Translations under genes and position numbers: made by a program
NCBI GenBank assembly: GCA_947504875.1
Contig: CANNJI010000007.1
Span: 1-48,281, forward strand
DNA length: 48,281 nt
Origin: Legionellaceae bacterium
GTDB lineage: Bacteria > Pseudomonadota > Gammaproteobacteria > Legionellales > Legionellaceae
Reading direction: 5' to 3'
Shown here: positions 25,475-33,798 of the stretch, one piece after another
Position numbering within the stretch: the stretch's first letter is position 1
Layout: each line of letters begins with the position of its first letter
Notes under the pieces: model-generated
Told to the model about the DNA's origin: nothing
Databases searched by the model: none
What the model saw: the letters and a program-made list of their open reading frames with translations, nothing else

Positions 25475-26442
25475 AGCACATCCTCGCGGGTATTTTATTT
25501 TTAATTGCCAGTACTGTCCATAGTGCCCAATGCACGGGGCATTTCGTGAATCCAATCACCGATGTCTGCTGGCGGTGTTTATTTCCGTTATCCATTGGAC
25601 GAGCTCAAGTTGTGAATTCCCCTTTACCCGATACCGACAATGCTGCGAGTCCTATCAGTGTTTGCCCCATGACCGTGGGTTCGCGCGTAGGACTTAATAT
25701 CGGTTATTGGGAACCCATGGCACTCGTTGATGTGACGGATACGCCCTATTGCTTGGTCAACTTGGGTGGGCATCGTATGCCTTTAGGTTCACAGAGTCGT
25801 CGAGGTGGACGGCATGTGGTGGGTCTTAGTGAAACACACGCATTTTTTCATGTGCATTGGTACAAATACCCGCTGATTACATGGCTTAATTTAATAACAA
25901 GTGCTGGCTGTCAGCAAGGCGGTGATTTTGACATCGCCTATCTCACCGAACTGGATCCAACGTGGAATGATTCGGAGATGAGTTTTGTGCTCAATCCTGA
26001 AGCCACCTTGTTTGGTAATCCATTAGCCGCGAGCTCCTGTGCTGCTGATAGCTTATCGTCCTCATTACGTAATCAACCCATGGACAGTCTGTTTTGGTGC
26101 GCAGGCGCACAAGGTAGCCATTATCCATTAACCGGACACGTGAATGCACCGCTGTCACCTGTGCAAACAGCACTGCTTTTGGTTGAGCGCATGAACTACA
26201 AATTGCATCGCGATCCACCTCTGATTACCGACTCAAGCGGCAAGTCGCCTTGCCGTGAACTGCATTTACCCGTGCTTCCAAAATCACGTTATCGCTATGA
26301 GATGATGAATCAGGTGGCTGATGGTAAGCATTGTTATCCATCAGGACACACTACGCTTGATTGGGAAACTAACAAAATCAAACCGCATACGCCTGATCAA
26401 TACGGGTTTTTAGTGTGGAGGAAACGAAATTGCACATTTTAG
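25471..26442 (+). CDS. traU: TraU, periplasmic pilus assembly protein
   Basis: 323 aa (F TraU is 330), with a signal peptide and many Cys residues, including the CTGHFVNPITDVCWRCLFP start of the mature part. The C-terminus GFLVWRKRNCTF is nearly complete. The stop lies exactly at the border of the RIT element (terminal repeat from 26457), in the 16-bp palindrome AGGCAAAGCTTTGCCT (26441-26456). The last one or two residues may therefore be altered by the insertion. Confidence 0.9.
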   Translation: MKHILAGILFLIASTVHSAQCTGHFVNPITDVCWRCLFPLSIGRAQVVNSPLPDTDNAASPISVCPMTVGSRVGLNIGYWEPMALVDVTDTPYCLVNLGGHRMPLGSQSRRGGRHVVGLSETHAFFHVHWYKYPLITWLNLITSAGCQQGGDFDIAYLTELDPTWNDSEMSFVLNPEATLFGNPLAASSCAADSLSSSLRNQPMDSLFWCAGAQGSHYPLTGHVNAPLSPVQTALLLVERMNYKLHRDPPLITDSSGKSPCRELHLPVLPKSRYRYEMMNQVADGKHCYPSGHTTLDWETNKIKPHTPDQYGFLVWRKRNCTF

Positions 26443-26547
26443 GCAAAGCTTTGCCTAAAATACGTTGTGCGGAGTACCTTTTTATGTAGAGTAAATTAAA
26501 TTTTGGCCTGTTATCATGGTGTTTCATTCGGTTGTTACTCAGCATAA

Positions 26548-27546
26548 TTACAAGCCCTCCAAAAACTTTATTAAACTATCAGGCAACGTCCTTTTTTTTG
26601 CTTTTTGATTTGGATCAGTTAGCGCTTTCAACGTTTTTTCCTTCATTTGTAAGTCAGCCTCCATATATTTATGAGTAGTAGTAATATTTTCGTGACCAAG
26701 CCATAAAGCAATAACTGTTAAATCAACTCCAGATTGCAATAAATGCATTGCTGTTGTGTGTCGGATAACGTGAGGACTAATTTTTTTATGGGATAATGAG
26801 TTGCAAATAGGTATCGCGTTGTGAACAGCGATTTTTATGCGATCTTCAACACCAGACCTCGTCATCACTTCACCAAACTGATTAGGAAATAAAGGCGTCT
26901 GAGGATCCGGGTTGATTTCTTCTAACCATTTTTTTAAAAGAGCACTCGTACTTTTCCAGAGCGGAACCGAGCGTTCTTTTCTGCCTTTGCCATGTAGTAA
27001 AATAAAGAAGTGATCGCTCAATCTAATATCACATCGTTTAACTGAAATAATCTCAGATACCCTTGCTCCTGTATTATATAAAGTTGTGAGCAACGCATGA
27101 TCTCTTCTTCCGCTCCATGTGTCTTTATCGACCGAATCTAGAATCGCATTTATTTCTTCTTTTGTTAAAAATCCAATTAGTTTGTGGTCATGACGCTTCA
27201 TTGGAATGGATAATACACGTTGTATTTCTGGTAGTGATTCCGGCTCATGAAATTCAGCGTATCTAAAAAATGAGCGTATTGCTGCTAACCGAATATTTCT
27301 GGTTATTATTGAGTTATTTCTTCCTGATTCAAGATAAGCGAGAAATTTAACAATGAAGTCGGCATTGAGATCTGACAAACATAATTTTGATGGCGAATTG
27401 ATATTGTTTTTTTCAGCAAACTTTAATAATAGACAAAAAGTATCTCTATAAGATTGAACCGTTCTATCGCTAACCCGTTTCTGATCAATTAAATATTGAC
27501 AGAAATAATTTTGCAATAATGCTGCAAACTCGTTTTTTGCTTTCAT
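26548..27546 (-). CDS. RIT tyrosine recombinase C
   Basis: 332 aa. N-terminal SAM-like core-binding domain and a catalytic domain with Arg in GARVSEI, HVIRHT (HxxR), GHENITTTHKY (His, Tyr). All catalytic residues seem present. It is the third gene of the trio; its start overlaps the stop of the second by 4 bp. Confidence 0.92.
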   Translation of the reverse strand: MKAKNEFAALLQNYFCQYLIDQKRVSDRTVQSYRDTFCLLLKFAEKNNINSPSKLCLSDLNADFIVKFLAYLESGRNNSIITRNIRLAAIRSFFRYAEFHEPESLPEIQRVLSIPMKRHDHKLIGFLTKEEINAILDSVDKDTWSGRRDHALLTTLYNTGARVSEIISVKRCDIRLSDHFFILLHGKGRKERSVPLWKSTSALLKKWLEEINPDPQTPLFPNQFGEVMTRSGVEDRIKIAVHNAIPICNSLSHKKISPHVIRHTTAMHLLQSGVDLTVIALWLGHENITTTHKYMEADLQMKEKTLKALTDPNQKAKKRTLPDSLIKFLEGL

Positions 27547-28481
27547 AACGATCCTCCTTCTCTACAATGAGTAAATTTTTCAAATCGCTTTGTAACAATA
27601 GAAAATAATTCAGGTGTGGCAGTTAAATACCAATAGGTGTCTATTGTGCTTCCATGACCAAGATACGTAGATAAATATACGATCATTTCATCGATATTTT
27701 TTTCTTCCTCGTACCATTTTAATAAACGATTACATGCAAATGTGTGTCTGAGATCATACAAACGTGGGTTGTTTTTTAATCCAACTTTTTCTCGCAACCA
27801 TCTGTAATCACGATCAATTGATATGATTGACAACGAATTTCCTTTATCATTAATAAAAAAGAAATTGCTTGGTTTAATATTAAAGAAGGTATTCCTCAAC
27901 AACACGTATTCCTTTAATGCATTTATTGTTGTTGGATGTAATGGAATGTATCTGGATTTACGTGCTTTTGATTCATTTATTGTTAATACACCATTTATTA
28001 AATCAACATCATTATCTGTTAGTTTAATGGCTTCTGAAATTCTAAGGCCAGTAGAAGCAAGTAACCCAATTAGGTATTTAAAAACTATTGGTTTCAGTCC
28101 ATTCGTTGACTGCATCAACTTTGTTGCCATCATTAAATGATGTATTTCATCTGATGTATAAATATGTGGGGTTGGCCTATGCAGAGTAGAGCCATAGATA
28201 CCGCTGGGTGGAATCTCTGTTTTTGGCTCAATGGCCTTACAATATTTAGCAAATCGATGCAGCAATCCTAATCGTCTTGCCCATGCTGAACGTCTATTTG
28301 TTTTTGAAGCTGTTGCCCATTCCATAGCTAATGTAATTGTTAATGGGCCCACATGCCCCTTTTGATCAACAAACGCAATGAATTCTTTAAGTCCTGTTGT
28401 GTTACCGTCCGTATAGCCCAATCTATGACAATGATCGATATACATTTCAACTTGTTTTTTTAAGCTAATAGTCTGTGTCAT
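27543..28481 (-). CDS. RIT tyrosine recombinase B
   Basis: 312 aa. Arg in GLRISEA, DLRHTFA for the HxxR position (Asp-Leu-Arg-His, with Tyr-Asp before it), and YLGHGSTIDTYWYL with the His and nucleophile Tyr. The HxxR histidine seems replaced (YDLR), a change also seen in many active recombinases. Overlaps both neighbours by 4 bp. Confidence 0.92.
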   Translation of the reverse strand: MTQTISLKKQVEMYIDHCHRLGYTDGNTTGLKEFIAFVDQKGHVGPLTITLAMEWATASKTNRRSAWARRLGLLHRFAKYCKAIEPKTEIPPSGIYGSTLHRPTPHIYTSDEIHHLMMATKLMQSTNGLKPIVFKYLIGLLASTGLRISEAIKLTDNDVDLINGVLTINESKARKSRYIPLHPTTINALKEYVLLRNTFFNIKPSNFFFINDKGNSLSIISIDRDYRWLREKVGLKNNPRLYDLRHTFACNRLLKWYEEEKNIDEMIVYLSTYLGHGSTIDTYWYLTATPELFSIVTKRFEKFTHCREGGSL

Positions 28482-29734
28482 AAATCACTCCCTGGCCATG
28501 GTAATGCCACTTGTATGAGCTTTGAAAAATCCACTTTCAAGTAAATACTGGTTGTTGCAATTGAATGATGTCGCAGCATGTCAGCAATTTCTTTTATTGT
28601 TGCGCCGCTATGTAATAATTTTGTTGCAAACGTTTTTCTTAAAATATGAGCACCAGCTATCTTTGGCACTATTTCTGCTCGAACAAGAGCTCTTCGAATA
28701 ACCTCTGTGACTACTTGGGGTATGATTTCCTTTCCGACTGGCGCGCGATGATAGACAAATATTTTTCTTGTTGTTGTTTGTGGGCGTCCGTTTTTTAGAT
28801 ATGCAATAAGTGCATCTCTCAGTGTAATTGTTATCGGTAAAATGTAGGATTGGTGCGTTTTACCTCTAGGTAATGTCAGTGTCATGTCACGCCAATGAAG
28901 ATCATCAAGGGTTAAATGCGCTACTTCACAAGCCCGGAGACCAATTTCCAACATACATGCAATCATGGCATAATCTCTTTTTCCAAGTGCTGAACTCAGA
29001 TCAAAAGTATTAATTAATGCTTTAATTTCTTCATTACTCAGATATTCAGGCAGTGCTGATGCTTTGTATTCTCTAACGCTTGGCAAAGCCATGACTAATT
29101 GATTGCCAACCAACCCCTTAAATTGTAGGTATTTAAAAAAGCATCGTAATGTATAGATAAATACGCCAAGAGTTCTTCTCTTGTAACTGGTAAGTTTTTT
29201 ATACAGAAAATTACGGATATTAAACGGATTGAGTTTACTTAAATTGACATGGTCTCCTTTAAAAAAGTAATTTAAAAATGTTCTTGCATTTCTTTTGTGA
29301 TAAATTCTTGTGTTTTCACTGAGTCCACAAACATCGAGTAAATAGTGATTAAACTCATTAATTAGCTTGTCTTTTTCCGAGATGATTTTTTGATCGATTA
29401 CATTTTTCACATCGTGATTATGAATTTTTAATAGCAAATATAGTGGTGGACGTATATCTATTATTCTTTTCGGCGCAGGTATTGGGCACTTGCAAATGGG
29501 GATGTGTTTTTGTAAAAAGGATTCAATCAACTCGTTGTTTATTTTACATTGCGCATTCTCCATTTCATGCCAAGATAAAAAATGTTCTATTGCGCAACGA
29601 TAGTGTCTTATTGAATCAATAGTATATTGATTTGAAATCAAATAATCAGAGCATTGATTTAAAATAACCTGATATTTTTCCAGGTTGTTTAATCTATTGG
29701 TGACATGTCGCATCTTTATAAATTGTTCAAACAT
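28478..29734 (-). CDS. RIT tyrosine recombinase A
   Basis: 418 aa from ATG 29734, with GGGTGG about 6 nt upstream; the frame is open to 29815. Catalytic set: Arg in GLRACEV, HILRKT, RHHSIATTSIY. The first gene of the trio and the longest, as in other RIT elements. Confidence 0.9.
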   Translation of the reverse strand: MFEQFIKMRHVTNRLNNLEKYQVILNQCSDYLISNQYTIDSIRHYRCAIEHFLSWHEMENAQCKINNELIESFLQKHIPICKCPIPAPKRIIDIRPPLYLLLKIHNHDVKNVIDQKIISEKDKLINEFNHYLLDVCGLSENTRIYHKRNARTFLNYFFKGDHVNLSKLNPFNIRNFLYKKLTSYKRRTLGVFIYTLRCFFKYLQFKGLVGNQLVMALPSVREYKASALPEYLSNEEIKALINTFDLSSALGKRDYAMIACMLEIGLRACEVAHLTLDDLHWRDMTLTLPRGKTHQSYILPITITLRDALIAYLKNGRPQTTTRKIFVYHRAPVGKEIIPQVVTEVIRRALVRAEIVPKIAGAHILRKTFATKLLHSGATIKEIADMLRHHSIATTSIYLKVDFSKLIQVALPWPGSDL

Positions 29735-29885
29735 AAGCAACCACCCTAGATTGATCCATAGGAAAGCAAATTTTATGTAAAGTAAATTATAGTACTGCCG
29801 CTGATATTTGCCCATAAAACACCCATATTATTTGTTTCAATAAAAACAACTTTGCATAATATTCAACTACGCATAACGTATTTTT

Positions 29886-30263
29886 ATGACACTGATTGGT
29901 TTATGCCTATCGTTTGTATCCATGGCGAACACGTATGTCTTCGTGAGTTTTTCCATGCCAGAACCCTTGATGATTGAAACGTTTCAAGAGTGTGAACGGT
30001 TACATATTCCGGCCGTTTTAAATGGATTGTATCAAAACTCTATGCCTGAAACTGCGAAAAAAGTGATGGCGTTATCTAATCAGATACCTAATTTATCGTT
30101 GCAAATTGATCCCACTGCATTTGAACGATTTAACATTCATCAAGTACCGGCTTTAGTGGTCTCACGCGGCAATTGTTTTGATGTGATTTATGGAACCTTA
30201 CCGCTAGTTGAAGGTTTGGATCGTATCAAGCACAAAGGTGAATGCAAGGATGGTGTGCAATGA
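29886..30263 (+). CDS. trbC: TrbC, pilus assembly protein (5' end at RIT junction)
   Basis: 125 aa, while F TrbC is 212. The conserved core YVFVSFSMPE...LMIETFQECERLHIPAVLNG is present. The ATG is 2 bp after the RIT terminal repeat and has no visible ribosome site, and the leader (MTLIGLCLSFVSMANT) has no basic residue. Either the original start was lost with the insertion or translation formerly depended on traU. It may be poorly expressed now. Confidence 0.82.
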   Translation: MTLIGLCLSFVSMANTYVFVSFSMPEPLMIETFQECERLHIPAVLNGLYQNSMPETAKKVMALSNQIPNLSLQIDPTAFERFNIHQVPALVVSRGNCFDVIYGTLPLVEGLDRIKHKGECKDGVQ

Positions 30264-31216
30264 AGGCGCTTTTATTGCTCTTGTTACTGGCACATGGCAC
30301 GCCTCATGCCAATCCTTCGACGGACACTGCAATTGCAGCTAGAGCACAAGCTATGCAATCCATGCAAGCCTTTCACCCACAGGATGTTATCTCTAACTTT
30401 ACGTCAACACCGCGTGAATCGAGTTTGCAGCCGAATACGAGTGGTAACGATAAATTACTACAACAAGAAGCAAACGTGCGTCTCAATCAAGAAGAGACCG
30501 CGCGGTTTGTGATAACTGAAGAACAGCGACGCGCCAAAATGACACCGAACCCAACGGAAATCGCCGCGGCTGATCGTCTGATAGAGAACAGTGAGGCGCA
30601 AACGCCTGCGGTGGATTGCGCTGATGGCAAATGTGATCTCACTTCGGCTGACGTGAGTGATGATATCAATGAAGGCGTTAGTCGACTGGGTGCGGTTTCA
30701 AGTACTGCACAAGAAGTGGCAAACAATCAGATTCAAGCGCAACAACCCGCCATTTTCAGAGGTGTGATGCAGGAATGTGAAAAATACATGTTGGATCTGC
30801 GTGATTGCTGTACCGATGATGGCTTTTTAGATGGCATTATTCATTGCCCACGTGAATTGCAAACTTTGCAGCATGCGAAAAATGAACATCGGGTAGTGTA
30901 TGTGGGTCATTACAAACCTCACCGCTTCAGTACTACACGTTATCGGTTTTGCGTTTTCCCAACCAAGCTTGCGGGAATTGTGCAAATTCAAGGTCGTTAT
31001 ACGCAATTGAGTATTGGATTTGGCAACGTATGGCATCCTGATTGTCGCGGAGTGACGCCGGAGGAACTTGAGCGCATTAATTTTAAAACACTTGATCTTC
31101 GTTCAATGGTGGCGGAACTCGTTAGTAGGAAAAATGTACCGCAAGACGCTGTAATGGATTCGGCCAATGCGGCGCATGTTAATGCCATGCATGATAAGGG
31201 GCGCGCTCATGATTAA
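30260..31216 (+). CDS. traN: TraN, mating-pair stabilisation protein (short form)
   Basis: 318 aa from ATG 30260 (ATGA overlap with trbC). Signal peptide to about residue 17. The C-terminal part has the TraN pattern with CCTDDGF, YRFCVFPTKLAGIVQIQGR and PDCRGVTPEELERINF. F TraN has 602 aa; the large Cys-rich recipient-recognition part is missing, so mate-pair contact may depend on other surface factors. Confidence 0.82.
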   Translation: MKALLLLLLLAHGTPHANPSTDTAIAARAQAMQSMQAFHPQDVISNFTSTPRESSLQPNTSGNDKLLQQEANVRLNQEETARFVITEEQRRAKMTPNPTEIAAADRLIENSEAQTPAVDCADGKCDLTSADVSDDINEGVSRLGAVSSTAQEVANNQIQAQQPAIFRGVMQECEKYMLDLRDCCTDDGFLDGIIHCPRELQTLQHAKNEHRVVYVGHYKPHRFSTTRYRFCVFPTKLAGIVQIQGRYTQLSIGFGNVWHPDCRGVTPEELERINFKTLDLRSMVAELVSRKNVPQDAVMDSANAAHVNAMHDKGRAHD

Positions 31217-31949
31217 GCCATTGTTGTTCTTGAGCCTCATTGTAATGATGCAGAGCCTGTATGCCGACACACCAGCCGGATTTCTTTGGTATAACGTACC
31301 TAAAGTAGAGCTTCAGCAAAAGCGCGCAGGAGTAGCGTTCCATCAATTAAGTTACACGGATAAAGATGCCGTATTACGTTTTTACACCATGGAAGCTCTG
31401 CATAAAGTGCGTTTCACGCATAAGCTTGAAGATGAACGGGTATTTTTAGCCATGCAAGATTATTGGTTACGTGAGGCGTCACTTCATGGGCGCATAAATC
31501 AACAAGCGTTATTACAATACCCTGAGTATGATTTTTCGGTAACGCACCCCACCTCAAATTTAGGCACAAAATTACAGGACTCTATTGAGTATGCGCGTCA
31601 GCGCAAGACGCTGAGAACGCTCGCGCATAACGCAGGTTTGTTATTTTTCTATCGCGCCAAGAACCCCATCGATCAACAACAAATCCCAATTTTGCGTGAT
31701 TTTTGTAAGACGCATCATTTTTCACTCATTCCCATCAGTGTGGATGGAACAAACGCATCTGATTTACCAACATCTAGGCGCGATAAAGGACAAGCTGATA
31801 ATTTGCATGTGCGTTATTTCCCAGCCGTGTTATTGGTGAACCCGAAAACCCATCAAACATTACCGGTGGCCTATGGATTAACAACACAAGATGTGTTGAC
31901 GGCGCATTTGATGTTAGTGGCAAAACAGTTTGAAGGAGAAGCAATATGA
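31209..31949 (+). CDS. traF: TraF, thioredoxin-fold pilus assembly protein
   Basis: 246 aa from ATG 31209 (F TraF 247). Signal peptide ends near YAD; the thioredoxin fold is seen at LLFFYRAKNPIDQQQIPILRDF but the CxxC pair is absent, as in F TraF. It overlaps traN by 8 bp and trbB by 4 bp. Confidence 0.87.
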   Translation: MIKPLLFLSLIVMMQSLYADTPAGFLWYNVPKVELQQKRAGVAFHQLSYTDKDAVLRFYTMEALHKVRFTHKLEDERVFLAMQDYWLREASLHGRINQQALLQYPEYDFSVTHPTSNLGTKLQDSIEYARQRKTLRTLAHNAGLLFFYRAKNPIDQQQIPILRDFCKTHHFSLIPISVDGTNASDLPTSRRDKGQADNLHVRYFPAVLLVNPKTHQTLPVAYGLTTQDVLTAHLMLVAKQFEGEAI

Positions 31950-32443
31950 GAACGATATTGGTATGGGGTTGTTTATTTTTATCTATGGGTCAGGTGTGCG
32001 CTGAATCGAGTCGTGACGTCTTGACGCAACAGATTGTCTCGCATGAATCGCCTCATTCCCAAACAGCAATAACACCTGCGAGCACTCCATTTTTCAAAAA
32101 TCATGTGCTTCTGTTTTTCTTCGCCAGTAGTTGCCCGCATTGTCATCATCAGGCGCCTATTTTAAAAGACTGGGCAAATAACCATGGCGTCACCGTGGAT
32201 GCACGTACGTTGGATGACAAGCCTTTACCCGAATTTCCAACCGCAACCACGGCAACTGCATCACTAGTGGAAACAGCCTTTAGAGGCAACAGCATTCGAT
32301 ATCCGGCGCTTTTTGTGATGAATCCAGCCTCTGGCGCACTGTATCCGGTAGCAATCGGTAGCATGACGACCGATGAATTGAATATGCGCATGCAAGTGCT
32401 TATTCCTAAGATTGTTGCTTATGAACAAGGAGGCCATTCATGA
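31946..32443 (+). CDS. trbB: TrbB, periplasmic thiol oxidoreductase
   Basis: 165 aa with a signal peptide (to VCA) and a thioredoxin fold with an active-site CPHC (FASSCPHCHHQAP). Thought to form or shuffle disulfides in Cys-rich TraN, TraU and TraH. In the usual place before traH, overlapping by 4 bp. Confidence 0.87.
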   Translation: MRTILVWGCLFLSMGQVCAESSRDVLTQQIVSHESPHSQTAITPASTPFFKNHVLLFFFASSCPHCHHQAPILKDWANNHGVTVDARTLDDKPLPEFPTATTATASLVETAFRGNSIRYPALFVMNPASGALYPVAIGSMTTDELNMRMQVLIPKIVAYEQGGHS

Positions 32444-33798
32444 AAAATAAGATCGTGTGGATGATTGGCCTTGCGAGCCTGTCTATGCAGGCTATGGCCG
32501 ACGTGAGCTCTGACTTGGATACGTTTTTTAATAACGTGGGCTATGCATCCAATACCACGAACGTTCAAGCGTATGAATCTCAAGCCTCCGGTTTCTTTGG
32601 TGGCGGCTCACTCTATGCACGGGCGCCAGTTCGTCAATATGAATTGGTAACACTGGACATGCCGGACTATCGTGCGGGCTGTGCTGGCATCGATTTATTT
32701 ACCGGCAGTTTAAGTTACATCAGCGGTGAAAAGCTCACCAACTTAGGCAAACAAATCATGACGAATGGTGGTGCCTATGCGGTGGATGTGATGTTAGCCA
32801 CGACAGTGCCTGAATTGAAACAGGTGCGTGATTTTCTGCAAGCCACCGTGCAAAAGGTTAATCAGTCGAGCATCAATTCGTGTGAAATGGCACAAAATCT
32901 GGTGGGCGGCGTTTGGCCAAAAACAGTAGCTAGTCAACAAAAAATTTGTAACGACCAACGACGCATGGGACAAGGCGGCTGGTCACATGATTATGTGGAT
33001 GCACGGATGGCATGCTCAGGGGACGCCTATCGTGAAACGATGGACAATGCTTCAAAAGACCCTGCGCGTGAAAAACAGGTGGTCATTAACAAAAATCTAG
33101 TGTGGTCGATGTTGCAAGCATCCCCGTTTGTGGGGGACAACACTGAGCTTGCGGAACTCATGATGAGTTTAACCGGCACGATTATTGTCGATAAGAGCGG
33201 CAAAGTAACTCAAGTCCCATCGATGGCAGATAACGGGGAGCTCATTCGTGCATTATTGGGTACATCAGGTTCGAATCAAGCACAAATTTGGCGTTGTGAT
33301 GAGTCCAAAAACTGTTTGAATGTGCGCTTAAGCAATATCACGATTCCAGAAACACGCGCGTTAAGTGGCCGGATCCGCACCCTTATTCACTCCATTGATG
33401 AAAAACTTAAAAGTGACGTGAAATTATCAACGACAGAAACGGGATTTTTAGAGATGACGTCTCTACCTGTCTTAAAGTTTTTATTGGTTCTGAATAGCAC
33501 GCAGTATGGCAATGCGGCGGTCGATATTGAAGGCTACTCCACACTGATTGCAAGTGACTTGTTGCAGCAATATTTAAGTCATTTGATACAAGCAGTCTCC
33601 ATGGCCGCTATGAATAGTACGTTGCCTGATGATTTATTACGTGACCTACGCCACCGCATTGAAAAAGCCAACACACAAGTGGCTGCCATTGAGCCGCAGG
33701 TTGGGCGTAAATTGACGGAGAAACTGGCCTTGATTCAAAACGTAGCACGGGTCGAGAAACAATTGGCGGCGAGTTTAAATACAGTAGGTGCGGCATGA
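32440..33798 (+). CDS. traH: TraH, pilus assembly protein
   Basis: 452 aa (F TraH 458) with a signal peptide to AMA. Contains FFGGGSLYARAP and the Cys pattern of the family, and a C-terminal coiled-coil (about 405-445). Periplasmic, working with TraF, TraW and TrbB. Confidence 0.9.
   Translation: MKNKIVWMIGLASLSMQAMADVSSDLDTFFNNVGYASNTTNVQAYESQASGFFGGGSLYARAPVRQYELVTLDMPDYRAGCAGIDLFTGSLSYISGEKLTNLGKQIMTNGGAYAVDVMLATTVPELKQVRDFLQATVQKVNQSSINSCEMAQNLVGGVWPKTVASQQKICNDQRRMGQGGWSHDYVDARMACSGDAYRETMDNASKDPAREKQVVINKNLVWSMLQASPFVGDNTELAELMMSLTGTIIVDKSGKVTQVPSMADNGELIRALLGTSGSNQAQIWRCDESKNCLNVRLSNITIPETRALSGRIRTLIHSIDEKLKSDVKLSTTETGFLEMTSLPVLKFLLVLNSTQYGNAAVDIEGYSTLIASDLLQQYLSHLIQAVSMAAMNSTLPDDLLRDLRHRIEKANTQVAAIEPQVGRKLTEKLALIQNVARVEKQLAASLNTVGAA

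Larger units (their letters stand above)
26457..29884. mobile_element. RIT element (three tyrosine recombinases) between traU and trbC
   Basis: Three tandem, overlapping tyrosine recombinase genes on the minus strand, the mark of Recombinase-In-Trio elements. The ends are 36-bp imperfect inverted repeats (26457-26492 and 29849-29884), sharing AAAATACGTT-TGCG-AGT at the outer part and TTATG-A-AGT at the inner part. A further direct repeat (TTTTATGTARAGTAAATTA, 26480-26498 and 29771-29789) may be a recombinase site. The element carries nothing else and splits the otherwise overlapping tra operon, with genes opposite to tra transcription. Confidence 0.85.
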
